64,000 nucleotides of DNA from Primula veris (lineage: Eukaryota > Streptophyta > Magnoliopsida > Ericales > Primulaceae): NCBI GenBank assembly GCA_963682055.1, contig OY821751.1, positions 5,456,001-5,520,000 of the forward strand. The letters run 5' to 3'. This document shows positions 1-9,571 of this stretch, piece by piece (positions within the stretch are counted from its first letter, which is position 1; each line of letters begins with the position of its first letter). The position numbers and the translations under genes were made by a program. The notes beneath the pieces were generated by a model that worked only from the letters and a program-made list of their open reading frames with translations, searched no databases and was not told the origin of the DNA.

Positions 1-1308
1 GGATCATGTTAAATTGGATACTGTTAGTTCCTAACTGTAAGAGATTACTCTTAAAATCTTGTTTCCTACAATCTTTTATATTACCTTTGTTTATGCAAAA
101 TGTGACTATATTTCTAGGAGACATCTCTGGAATACTGTTAACAATCTTAATCTTAGTTCTAGCCCTTGGTTAGTGGTAGGAGATTTTAACACAATAAGAA
201 ATGACTTTGAGAAACTAGGAGGACAACCTAGGGGTGGTAAAGACAAGACTGGTTTTGATGACTTAATTAACTTTAATAAATTTAAGGAAATTGATCATGC
301 AGGTTCTAGCTATACTTGGAGTAAGAATAACAAAGGCGAAGTGCAATTTGAAAAGCTGGATAGAGCTTTGGTCATTATGGAATGGGATAACAATTTTCAT
401 TTACTTAAACTTTGCATTTTAGAAAGAACAGTTTCTGATCATTCCCCCCTAATTTTACTACCCATGGACCTATTTACTTTAAATTTCAGAGAATGTGGAC
501 TAAACATAATAAATTTATCGAGATTGTTAATAATAATTGGAATGGCAGTTGTCACAGTAAGGATCTCAGCAGGTTTGCTTTTAAGCTCAAAAGACTAAAA
601 TTTTGTTTTAAGGAATGGAACAAAAAAGGTTTTTAGTAATGTGTTCAATAAGCTAGCGGCTCTCAATGATGCTCTTATTTATGCTGAAAATAAACTAGTT
701 AGGATTGGTGATATTTACTTAGAGGACCATAATGTTTGTCTGCTTAACTACAAAAAAGCTATCCCCCAAGAGGAGATTTTCTTAAAGCAAAAAGCTAAAG
801 TTAAATGGCTCAAAGAGGGAGACAGAAACACTAACTTTTTTGACCAAATGATTAAGCATAAAAGATCTAAAGGTAGTATCACTCATATCACTATGGTAGG
901 ATTACTGAGAATATTAAAGAAATTGAGTTAGAAGCAGAGAATTTTTACACCAATCATCTTTCTTATGAGGGGGTGATTAACAACTCCAATCTGTTGAATG
1001 TCATTCATAAATCTGTTAGTGAGATTGACAATAGTATGCTAAATAGTCTCCCCACTAAGGATGAGATTAAAGGTGCAGTCTTTGACATTCCCATGGATTT
1101 CTCCCCTGGACCTGATGGATTTTCATCCATTTTTTTTTATGCATTGTTGGGATATTATACACACTGACTTAGTAGAGGATGTGATTAGCTTCTTTGGGGG
1201 AGACACTCTCCCAATTGCCTTCAGCTCTGCCCTTAATGTCCTAATACCTAAAGTTGATGACCCTAATGATTTTACACAATATAGACTTATTAGCTTATGC
1301 CAAGTTTT
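1..1308 (+). pseudogene. LINE-A copy 1, 5' part: ORF2 endonuclease and start of reverse transcriptase (broken)
   Basis: This is the interior of an L1-type LINE ORF2 that continues from outside the window. At 59-460 the end of the AP-endonuclease domain is readable, with the motifs VVGDFNTI, a KLDRA segment and SDHSPL. The linker follows, then the first reverse transcriptase blocks near 1100-1300 (SPGPDGF, LIPK, ISLC). The frame is broken several times: a shift just after SDHSPL near 455-465, a 7-bp loss near 893 relative to the copy at 24442, and a shift in the T-run near 1128-1138. The copia element at 1309 cuts the RT domain between the codons for CQVF and KIIT; reading resumes at 9577. No function can remain. 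The family is well supported, while the clade (plant L1 with RNase H) is inferred from the 3' half. Confidence 0.9.
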
Positions 1309-2842
1309 TGTTGGTTTTAGTACTATTTCGAACAAACAATAAAGTAAAGAACAATAAATAACAAAGACAGGAACGCAATGGAAATAACAATTTATTTCTC
1401 ACAACTGGAATATAAATTACAATTCCTGACTCGTACAGAAATTAAATAACGCTAATTAAAATTCCAGACATATTAATATAAATTATTAAACTGCTGGACT
1501 GTTTTGTAATAAAACAAACTACCGGACTGTTTTGTAATAAAACAAACTGCCGGACTGGTTTTAATAAAAAACAAACTGCCGGACTGGTTTTGTAATAAAA
1601 CAAACTCCCGGACTGGTTTTAACAAAAACAAACTGCCGGACTGGTTTTGTAATAAAATAAACTGCCGGACTGGTTTTTAACAAAAAACAAACTGCCGGAC
1701 TGGTTTTAACAAATAAAAAACTACCGGACTGGTTTTTGACAAATAAAAAACTGCCGGACTGGGTTTTGTAAATGCTGGAAATTACAGAACTGAAAATAAA
1801 TTACAGAATCGAAAGACTGAAAGTAAACAGTACTGAAATGTAAATACAGAAAAGAAACAGTACAGAAAAGTAACGGTACTGAAATGAAATGAACAGAATG
1901 TAAATGACTGAAAAATAAATAACAGAAATATAAAAGAAGAGACAACTGCTGAGCAGTTTCCCTTAAACAATATTTCCCGAACCACCTTTAAAGGTTTCTG
2001 GTTTCGGGACTTTGTTCCCAAGGTACAACTTCTATCTCAGAGTGGCTCGTATGGAAACCGGCACCGAACCACAGGTCGAGCTGTTGGTGGTGCGGTTCTC
2101 TCTCTCTATATGATGCTTATGCTGTGTTGTGTGTTCTGGTGTGTTAAAATGAGAGGGGGAGGGCTGCCTTTTATAGCCTCTAATGAAACCGCAACCATAA
2201 ATGTTGGTCTTTAATTCTGGGAGTTACACCCCCCAGAATCCGCTCAATCAATTCTGAAACCGCAGCATTTAATCTCATTCATTGCTGGCGTTTCTGTTGT
2301 TGGAAACTCTAGGGACTGCTTTTGTATTTTATACAAAACTCCCTATTCGGGTTTGGACCCAAGACCCAAGACCCGAGACCCGAGACATTCCCCAAATCCC
2401 AAGCCCAAGCCCACGCCCACGCCCGTACCCGCGCCCGCGCCCCGAGACACGAAACACGAGCGAGCGCGCGTGTGTGGTACACACTAATACTCTTAGTTGT
2501 ATGTGGACTTTGTTTGTTTAACAACTACATGGGTTGGCCTTCTATATATATTGTAAAATTGACCCTCAATCTTCCAATATGGGATTATTCTAAATGGCTT
2601 TCTCATTAACCATTTCGTTTTCCAGATTTGAGCTTTCGGTAGCCCAACTTTGAAGCCAGTTTGTATTCACACCCATTTTCCAAATAGGTCATGCGATATA
2701 CCGTTGCGAAGCTCGTCACACGGGCTACTCAACCACGTTGAGTATGGTATAAACAACTTAGCGCTGTCGCATGAAAAAATGACTCGAAGTTGGTCCAGCG
2801 ACCATTCAGAAACACCCATGTATTTCACATGTTTTTCCAACA
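1309..2842 (-). repeat. 3' LTR of copia copy 1
   Basis: The 1534-bp LTR has TGTTGG/CCAACA ends. It contains a minisatellite (about 1490-1770) and degenerate 6-bp repeats of the CCCAAG/CCCGAG type near 2360-2455. It carries 20 bp near 2245-2264 that the 5' LTR at 8079-9571 lacks. The same difference separates the two LTRs of copy 2, so it predates duplication of the locus. The TATA-like run at 2542-2550 (minus strand) matches that of the other LTR. Confidence 0.93.
1490..1770. repeat. LTR minisatellite, about nine units of 27-36 bp
   Basis: The core ACTGCCGGACTGGTTTT recurs about nine times, separated by spacers such as GTAATAAAACAA or AACAAAAAACAA. Arrays lie at matching places in all four copia LTRs (also 8258-8545, 25047-25320 and 31815-32095), with small differences in unit sequence and spacer length. 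It lies in the 3' part of the LTR in element orientation, downstream of the TATA box. Confidence 0.9.
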
Positions 2843-2854
2843 ATCCCCCACATG
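2843..2854 (-). promoter_or_regulatory. Polypurine tract of copia copy 1
   Basis: Immediately inside the 3' LTR the element strand reads CATGTGGGGGAT, a purine-rich run placed where plus-strand DNA synthesis is primed in LTR retrotransposons. The same tract is present in copy 2 at 26412-26423. Confidence 0.7.
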
Positions 2855-3317
2855 AATGCAATTGGCTGAAAATAAAATGCTCCTAAATGCATACGAGAGA
2901 ACTGCAAGAGTTCACTGTATAAGGACAGGTAGCACGCGCCTTGAACCTGCCGTAGTGACGTAAAATCTGATATGCTACTATTGGGTAGCCTTTAAGCCTT
3001 GAACCCTTTAGCGTTTGTGCATACCAGGGTAATGCGTGCACAGTGTCCTCTCTACACCACTTACTAAGCCCTTTGGTTTTTGTCCATATTTGGTTGTGGA
3101 CTGCCTTGGCAAAATTCAACCGAGTGCTCTAGTGATTTAGCCCATGGCTCATCACATAGTATCGGCCGTACACACTCGTCATAGGTGATTTCAAGTCAAG
3201 GGTGTCCTGACTCACCCCTCTCGACCTTCGAGATACTTGTTTTCATTAAGAGCCTCATGCTCACCCTTAAGATGGTCTAGGTCTATCACTCTTTCATCCT
3301 AGAAATGGGCTGGGAAC
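2855..3317 (-). other. Non-coding 3' region of copia copy 1 between RNase H and the polypurine tract
   Basis: About 460 nt follow the RNase H stop. A 78-codon open frame occurs at 2883-3119 and in copy 2, but most differences between the copies change the amino acid, so I do not call it a gene. No domain is recognised. Confidence 0.6.
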
Positions 3318-6300
3318 TTAAGTTCCCGAGTGCTTTTTTCGGTCACCCCCACAGTTCGGTTTTCCCGTTGAGCCCGAGGCTGGAGAATCCAGTTCGGGTT
3401 GGGTTGCCTCTGAGGAGGTTTCCAGTTTGATGGGTTTCAACCCCATTCCCCTCGATGAAACTTCAACTCCTACCTGAGTCAAGCCTTTTGTAAATGGATC
3501 CGCTATATTGTCTTTAGGTCTCACAAAATCTAATGACACCACACCATTAGCTAACAATTCTCTTACGGATTTATGTCTCCGACGAATATGTCGGGACTTT
3601 CCATTATAAATATGATCCTGCACCCGCCCAATAGCCGACTGACTATCGCAGTGCATGCTTATTTCTGGGACAGGTTTCGGCCATATTGGAATTCCTTCCA
3701 GAAAGCTTCTCAGCCAGTCAGCCTCTTCTGTTGCTAGATCCAACGCTATGAACTCGGATTCCATAGCCGATCTAGCTATGCAGGTCTGCTTGGATGATCT
3801 CCATGACACAGCTGCTCCTCCCATCACGAACACATATCCGCTACTGGATCGTGTACTGTTGGAATCTGAGATCCAGTTCGCATCAGAATACCCTTCCAGT
3901 ACAGCTGGATATCTGGTATAATGCAACCCTCGGTCGGCTGTGTATCTCATGTATCTGAGAAGTCTCATGATGGCCTTCCAGTGTTCCTCATTTGGATTAC
4001 TGGTGTACCTACTCAGTCTACTCACTGAGTTGGCTATGTCTGGTCTAGTACAGTTCATAACGTACATCAGACTGCCTATTATTTGAGAGTATTCCAATTG
4101 TCTCACACTCTCCCTAAAATTCTTTTTCAGGGTGGTTGAGATCTCTATCGGAGTTCTGGATGTAGCTCTACTATCTTTATCAAATTTGTCAAGCATCTGC
4201 TTGACATAGTGAGTTTGAGATAGCGCATATCCGTCTGATGTCTTGGTAATTTTCATACCAAGTATAACATCAGCGACACCCAAGTCTTTCATCTCGAATT
4301 TTTGTGATAACATTTTCTTAGTGGAGTTGATGTTATCAATACTCCCTATTATAATCATGCCATCTACGTAGAGGCAGACTATTACGTAGTCCTTTTCATT
4401 ACCTTTTACGTAGACGCATTTGTCACATTCATTTATTCAAAAACCGTTTGATAGCATCACTCTATCAAATTTTTCGTGCCATTGTTTCGGTGCTTGTTTG
4501 AGTCCATACAAGGACTTCACAAGTTTACACACCTTGTGAGCTTTACCTGGAACCACAAACCCTTCCGGTTGTTCCATGTAAATTTCCTCTTCCAGCTCAC
4601 CATTCAAGAACGCTGTTTTAACATCCATTTGATGTATTTCCAGATCGAACAGTGCTGCGAGAGCAATGACTATCCGGATTGACGTCTTCCTGGAGACAGG
4701 AGCATAGGTGTCGAAATAGTCGACACCTTCGGTTTGTCTAAAACCTTTTACTACAAGCCTCGCCTTGTATTTCTCGATCGTTCCATCGAGCTTTCTCTTC
4801 CTCTTGAAGATCCACTTGTGTTCTAGTGGCTTACACCCGGGTGGTAAATCCACTAGTTCCCAAGTGTGATTTTGTAATATTGATTCAACCTCATTATTGA
4901 TCGCCTCCTCCCAATATTGGGCTTCTGGGGAAGACATTGCTTGTTTGAATGTCGCCGATTCGCCTTCTATCATGAAGGTTACAAAATCTGGACCGAAAGA
5001 CGTTTCCTTTCTAGCCCTTTTACTACGTTGAGGCTCTTCTTCTTCTTACTCCAACGGTTCACATACCCCCACATTTTCCTCACTGTTTGACTCCTCAGTC
5101 TCTACAGTTATGGAAGACTTGCGGGGAAAGATCTCCTCGAAGAAAGAAGCTTCTCGAGCTTCGATGATAGTATCTACATGCACATCGGGATTATCCGACT
5201 TGTGCACGAGAAAACGATAAGCACTACTGTTTTGTGCATATCCTATGAACACACAGTTTACCGTCTTTGGCCTTATTCTCGTTCTTTTCGGAAGCAAGAC
5301 AAGGACCTTCGCTAGACAACCCCAAACCCTTAAAAATTTATAGCTCGGCCGATGGCCTTTCTATAGTTTGTAAGGTGGTTTATCACGCTTCTTATACGGT
5401 AGCTTGTTCAATACATAGTTGGCGGAAAGCAGCGCTTCCCTCCACTTGTTCTGGGGTAACCAAGAACTTATTAACATAGCATTCATCATTTCCTTGAGCG
5501 TCCTATTCTTATGCTCGGCAATCCCATTATGCTCCGGAGAATATGGGGCTGTGGTTTGATGTATAATACCATTTTCTGCGCATATCTGCGCAAACGGTGC
5601 CTCGTATTCACTGCCTCTATCGCTCCTCAACATTTTAATCTTTTTATTGAGTTGATTTTCTACTTCGGTCTTATAAAGAGCGAATTTCTCTACCGCTTCG
5701 TCTTTACTTCTCATTAAGTAGACGTAGCAGTATCTCATACAGTCATCTATAAACGTGATGAAATACTTTTTCCCTCCTCTCGTTTGTATTAACTTTAAGT
5801 CGCATACATCCGTGTGTATTAGACCGAGAGGTTCAGTACTTCGTTCAATATATTGATACGAAGACTTGGTTAATTTTGCTTCAACACAAACCTCACATTT
5901 ATGTTGTTTATCAAATACAAAATTAGGTATTAGATTCAGTGATATTAATTTCTTCATAGAATTAGCATTCACATGACCTAATCTATCAAGCCATAAATTA
6001 AATGAATCGCAAGAATAAGCAAAGGAAGTTTTATTAGCCACTTGGGCAACATTAACGGTTACATTATTCTTGGTACTGGCCTCAGCCTTAGTACCCACAA
6101 TAGCAGACTCGGCTTTAGGAGCCGGAGTACGAACATTTAATTTAAACATGTCGTTGGTCATATAGCCACGACCTACATACATTCCATTTAAGGTGATTAC
6201 AATTTTAGCAGATTCAAATACAAGTTTAAATCCCTTGTTCACCATAACAGACCCGGAAACCAGATTCTTGCGAATTTCCGGCACATGGAGCACGCCATTC

Positions 6301-6563
6301 AGTGTGAGCTCCTTTCCCGATGTCATCTTCAGCAGCACGGTTCCTTTTCCTTCCACCCTGGAAGTAGCCGAGTTCCCCATGAAGCAGCTCTCATTGTCCA
6401 CGGACGTATAGGTTTTGAACATCCATTTGCTGGCACAGGTGTGATTGGTGGCGCCTGTGTCCAGCCACCATTCCTTTGGGTTGCTCCCCACCAGGTTCAC
6501 TTCTGAAACCACATCACTCAGGTGCATGTAGTCTTGTCCAGCATCATCTCCTCCCTCAGCCAC
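3318..6563 (-). pseudogene. Copia pol, copy 1: protease, integrase, reverse transcriptase, RNase H (disrupted)
   Basis: Read on the minus strand, the protease appears first (WLDTGAT). The GAG-pre-integrase zinc region (H, then CEVC) and the integrase catalytic core (HTD, a later D in FIDD and SDRG, E in SPEHNG) follow. Next come the RT (MDVKTAFLNG, SLYGLKQAP) and RNase H (around [11 protein letters not shown] and SRHIRRRH). Breaks visible: a Trp codon turned to TAG at about 5358, a TAA at 5046-5048, and a TGA at 4437-4439 shortly before the active-site box, which copy 2 shares. The active site reads YVDG instead of YVDD, because GAT-GAC became GAT-GGC. In an intact element the polyprotein would be cleaved by its own protease and would carry out reverse transcription and integration. 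This copy cannot. Confidence 0.93.
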
Positions 6564-7729
6564 ATTTGCCTGAACAGGTGCCCTCTTCCTCCCTTTCCCT
6601 TGGAACTTCCTCTTTGGGGGGGGGGGGGGGGGGGGGGGTTGGGCTTGTCGATGTGCATCTTACAATCCATGGCACGATGGCCCGGTTTGTTGCACACAAA
6701 GCAATCTCCCATGAATTTCTTCTGGAGAGAAGCACCGACTACGCCGTCAAAGCGTTTCCGCTTAGACATAGCGTTCTCAACCACATGGGCCTTGGCAACC
6801 GCGTTGCCTGCTCCGCCACCGCCTTTCCTTCCGGATCGGCGGTTGCTTTGCTCAACATTGAGCCTCTCAATGAGTCCCTCCAAGGTCATAGCCTTTCGCT
6901 TGTGTTTCAGGTAGTTTTGAAACTCTTTCCAAGAAGGTGGCAGTTTCTCAATCATTAATGCCACTTGGAAAGGTTCGTTGATAACTAGCCCCTCAACCTC
7001 AAGCCTATGGTATATGAGTTGGAGTTCCTCAACCTGCTCGATAACACTCTTCCCATCAGTCATCATGTACTCATGAAAGTCCGTGACGACAAATTTCTTT
7101 GCGCCAGCGTTATTCACTTTGTACTTTCTTTCGAGAGACTCCCAAAGCTCCTTTGCAGAAGCCTTGGGCTCGAATACACTGAAGAGAGTGTCATCCAGAG
7201 CACACAGGATGTAGTTCCGGCATAGGTAGTCGCCGTGTTTCCACACTTCCACCGCCGAAACCGTCTGCACGTCCTCATCGTCCTCGCTTAGAACGGGTGC
7301 AGTCTCCTTGAGAAACCGGGTCAGATTAAGGGCAGTTAAGTAAAACAACATCTTTTGCTGCCAACGTTTGAAGTTGTTGCTCCTAAACTTTTTGGGCTTC
7401 TCTAAATGAGAGGTTGGCAACATTGGCATAGACGGCGTTGCCGGAGCCTTGCCCTTTGCCCTAGCTGCAGCCACAAGCGCTGCCTTGGCCGCAGCCTTAG
7501 CAGCCGCCTGTGCTGCGGCCGCAGCCGCAGCCATAGCATCGGCCTCTGCCGCAGCGGCGTCGGCCGCAGCCTTTGCTGCAGCCTTTGACGCAGCAGCTTC
7601 GGCCTCAGCCTCAGCCTGAGCCTGAGCCCCCCCACTCGCAGCGCTCGCATTGTTATGGCTACTGCCAATCACAAGTGCGCCCTGCACGTCTCCCGAAGGA
7701 ACGGTGGGTGTTTGATCCTCATTAGTCAT
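6518..7729 (-). pseudogene. Copia gag, copy 1 (open frame of 403 codons, out of frame with pol)
   Basis: The frame opens at the first ATG after the leader. Residues about 35-95 form an alanine-rich segment with regular Lys and Glu, unusual next to the rest of the protein. Then comes the copia Gag core (UBN2/retrotran_gag type, around FRSNNFKRWQQKM and the LWESLERKY segment). A CCHC zinc knuckle (CFVCNKPGHRAMDC) follows near residue 340. A run of 23 C on the element strand (6616-6638) follows the knuckle and encodes polyproline. After it the frame runs on for some 35 codons and stops at 6518, whereas the protease is read in the -1 frame. Gag would form the particle and bind RNA. The long open frame means gag is intact in itself, but Gag-Pol could only be made through a frameshift. 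Confidence 0.85.
6616..6638 (-). repeat. Homopolymer C23 (element strand) at the gag-protease boundary
   Basis: Twenty-three G on the + strand, flanked by short T runs, decide the frame between the gag zinc knuckle and the protease. The corresponding tract in copy 2 (30180-30198) reads A3 C8 A8 on the element strand, nine nucleotides shorter in total, so the frame relation is unchanged. Such runs are prone to slippage and to sequencing error. Confidence 0.9.
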
Positions 7730-8078
7730 CTGAAATGAAAAAATTATCCCGTTTAGTTTCTCGTAAGAAAACTAAATTCTTAATCGCAAATACTAATTAT
7801 AACTTAATTAGTTTGCTTCAAAAGAATAAAACAATAAAATATATTCTAGCGTGAAAATCAAATCAATTTTGATTTCACTAAGAATTCTTTATAGTATTCT
7901 AGAATAAAAATATTAAAACCAATTCGGATTTATTCTATGTGCAAATTTCAATTTCTAGTAAACTAGCAATGATTTTGCGAGAATAAAAACCAAGACGTCA
8001 ACAAAAATAAAATAAAAGAAAAAATCCTTTTCCTTTTTTCGAAAATAGTAAAAACCAAAAAATGATATTGTTTAAGAT
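7730..8078 (-). other. Untranslated leader of copia copy 1 without a recognisable initiator-tRNA binding site
   Basis: This 349-nt AT-rich leader lies between the 5' LTR and the gag ATG. The element strand next to the LTR reads ATCTTAAACAATATC (copy 2: ATCGTAAACAATATC). The usual plant copia primer site, beginning TGGTATCAGAGC, is absent. A part-tRNA or other tRNA primer is possible, but I cannot assign one. Confidence 0.6.
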
Positions 8079-9571
8079 TGTTGGTTTTGGTACTATTTCG
8101 AACAAACAATAAAGTAAAGAACAATAAATAACAAAGACAGGAACGCAATGGAAATAACAATTTATTTCTCACAATTGGAATATAAATTACAATTCCTGAC
8201 TCGTACAGAAATTAAATAACGCTAATTAAAATTCCAGACAGATTAATATAAATTATTAAACTGTTGGACTGTTTTGTAATAAAACAAACTGCCGGACTGT
8301 TTCGTAATAAAACAAACTGCCGGACTGGTTTTAATAAAAAACAAACTGCCGGACTGGTTTTGTATAAAACAAACTCCCGGACTGGTTTTAACAAAAATAA
8401 ACTGCCAGACTGGTTTTGTAATAAAATAAACTGTCGGACTGGTTTTTAACAAAAACACAAACTGCCGGACTGGTTTTAACAAATAAAAAACTGCCGGACT
8501 GGTTTTTGACAAATAAAAAACTGCCGGACTGGGTTTTGTAAATGCTGGAAATTACAGAAATTACAGAATCAAAAGACTGAAAGTAAACAGTACTGAAATG
8601 TAAATACAGAAAAGAAACAGTACAGAAAAGTAACGGTACTGAAATGAAATGAACAGAATGTAAATGACTGAAAAATAAATAACAGAAATATAAAAGAAGA
8701 GGCAACTGCTGAGCAGTTTCCCTTAAACAATATTTTCCGAACCACCTTTAAAGGTTTCTGGTTTCGGGACTTTGTTCCCAAGTTACAACTTCTATCTCAG
8801 AGTGGCTCGTATGGAAACCGGCACCGAACCACAGGTCAAGCTGTTGGTGGTGCGGTTCTCTCTCTCTATATGATGTTTATGCTGTGTTGTGTGTTCTGGT
8901 GTGTTGAAATGAGAGGGGGAGGGCTGCCTTTTATAGCCTCTAATGAAACCGTAGCCATAAATGTTGGTCTTTAATTCTGGGAGTTACACCCCCCAGAATC
9001 CGCAGCATTTAATCTCATTCATTGCTGGCGTTTCTGTTGCTGGAAACTCTAGGGACTGCTTTTGTATTTTATACAAAACTCCCTATCCGGGTTTGGACCC
9101 AAGACCCAAGACCCGAGACCCGAGACATTCCCCAAATCCAAATCCCAATCCCAATCCCAAGCCCAAGCCCACGACCCGAGACACGAGACACGAGCGAGCG
9201 CGCGTGTACACACTAATACTCTTAGTTGTATGTGGACTTTGTTTGTTTAACAACTACATGGGTTGGCCTTCTATATATATTGTAAAATTGACCCTCAATC
9301 TTTCAATATGGGATTATTCTAAATGGTTTTCTCATTAACCATTTCGTTTTCCAGATTTGAGCTTTCGGTAGCCCAACTTTGAAGCCACTTTGTATTCACA
9401 CCCATTTTCCAAATAGGTCATGCGATATACCGTTGCGAAGCTCATCACATGGGCTAATCAACCACGTTGAGTATGGTATAAACAACTTAGCGCTGTCGTA
9501 TGAAAAAATGACTCGAAGTTGGTCCAGCGACCATTCAGAAACACCCATGTATTTCACATGTTTTTCCAACA
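8079..9571 (-). repeat. 5' LTR of copia copy 1
   Basis: The 1493-bp LTR has the same termini as the LTR at 1309-2842, with a minisatellite at 8258-8545 and shorter 6-bp degenerate repeats near 9100-9185. As the LTR at the element's 5' end it would have driven transcription leftward. Confidence 0.93.
9271..9279 (-). promoter_or_regulatory. Probable TATA box of the copia 5' LTR (copy 1)
   Basis: TATATATAG on the minus strand lies about 290 nt inside the element's 5' end, where the U3 promoter is expected, and is conserved in all four LTRs. Position and composition only; no start site is known. Confidence 0.5.

Larger units (their letters stand above)
1309..9571 (-). mobile_element. Ty1/copia LTR retrotransposon, copy 1, nested in LINE-A
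   Basis: This 8263-bp element lies on the minus strand, begins TGTTGG and ends CCAACA. It is flanked by the 5-bp target duplication GTTTT (1304-1308 and 9572-9576). Removing the element and one GTTTT restores the LINE RT reading frame exactly. In element orientation the order is 5' LTR (8079-9571), leader, gag, protease, integrase, reverse transcriptase, RNase H, a 475-nt 3' region, polypurine tract and 3' LTR (1309-2842). Integrase before reverse transcriptase defines the copia superfamily. The element is defective, with in-frame stops in pol and a damaged RT active site. An almost identical element sits at 24864-33137 in the same target site, so the two derive from one insertion. Confidence 0.96.

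Noticed and set aside
1490..1770. Regularly spaced repeats looking like a CRISPR array.
   Set aside because: The spacers are near-identical AT-rich tracts, the repeats lie inside plant LTRs, and there are no cas genes; it is a minisatellite.
2883..3119. A 78-codon minus-strand frame after the copia RNase H, also open in copy 2 (26450-26686).
   Set aside because: The few differences between the copies are mostly amino-acid changing, the copies are recent duplicates, and no domain is visible; chance openness of non-coding 3' DNA is sufficient.
6476..7668. Several long frames on the + strand, and a Leu/Arg-rich minus-strand frame, overlapping gag.
   Set aside because: They are shadows of gag and of its GCN-repeat and homopolymer segments; they have no start context or domain of their own.
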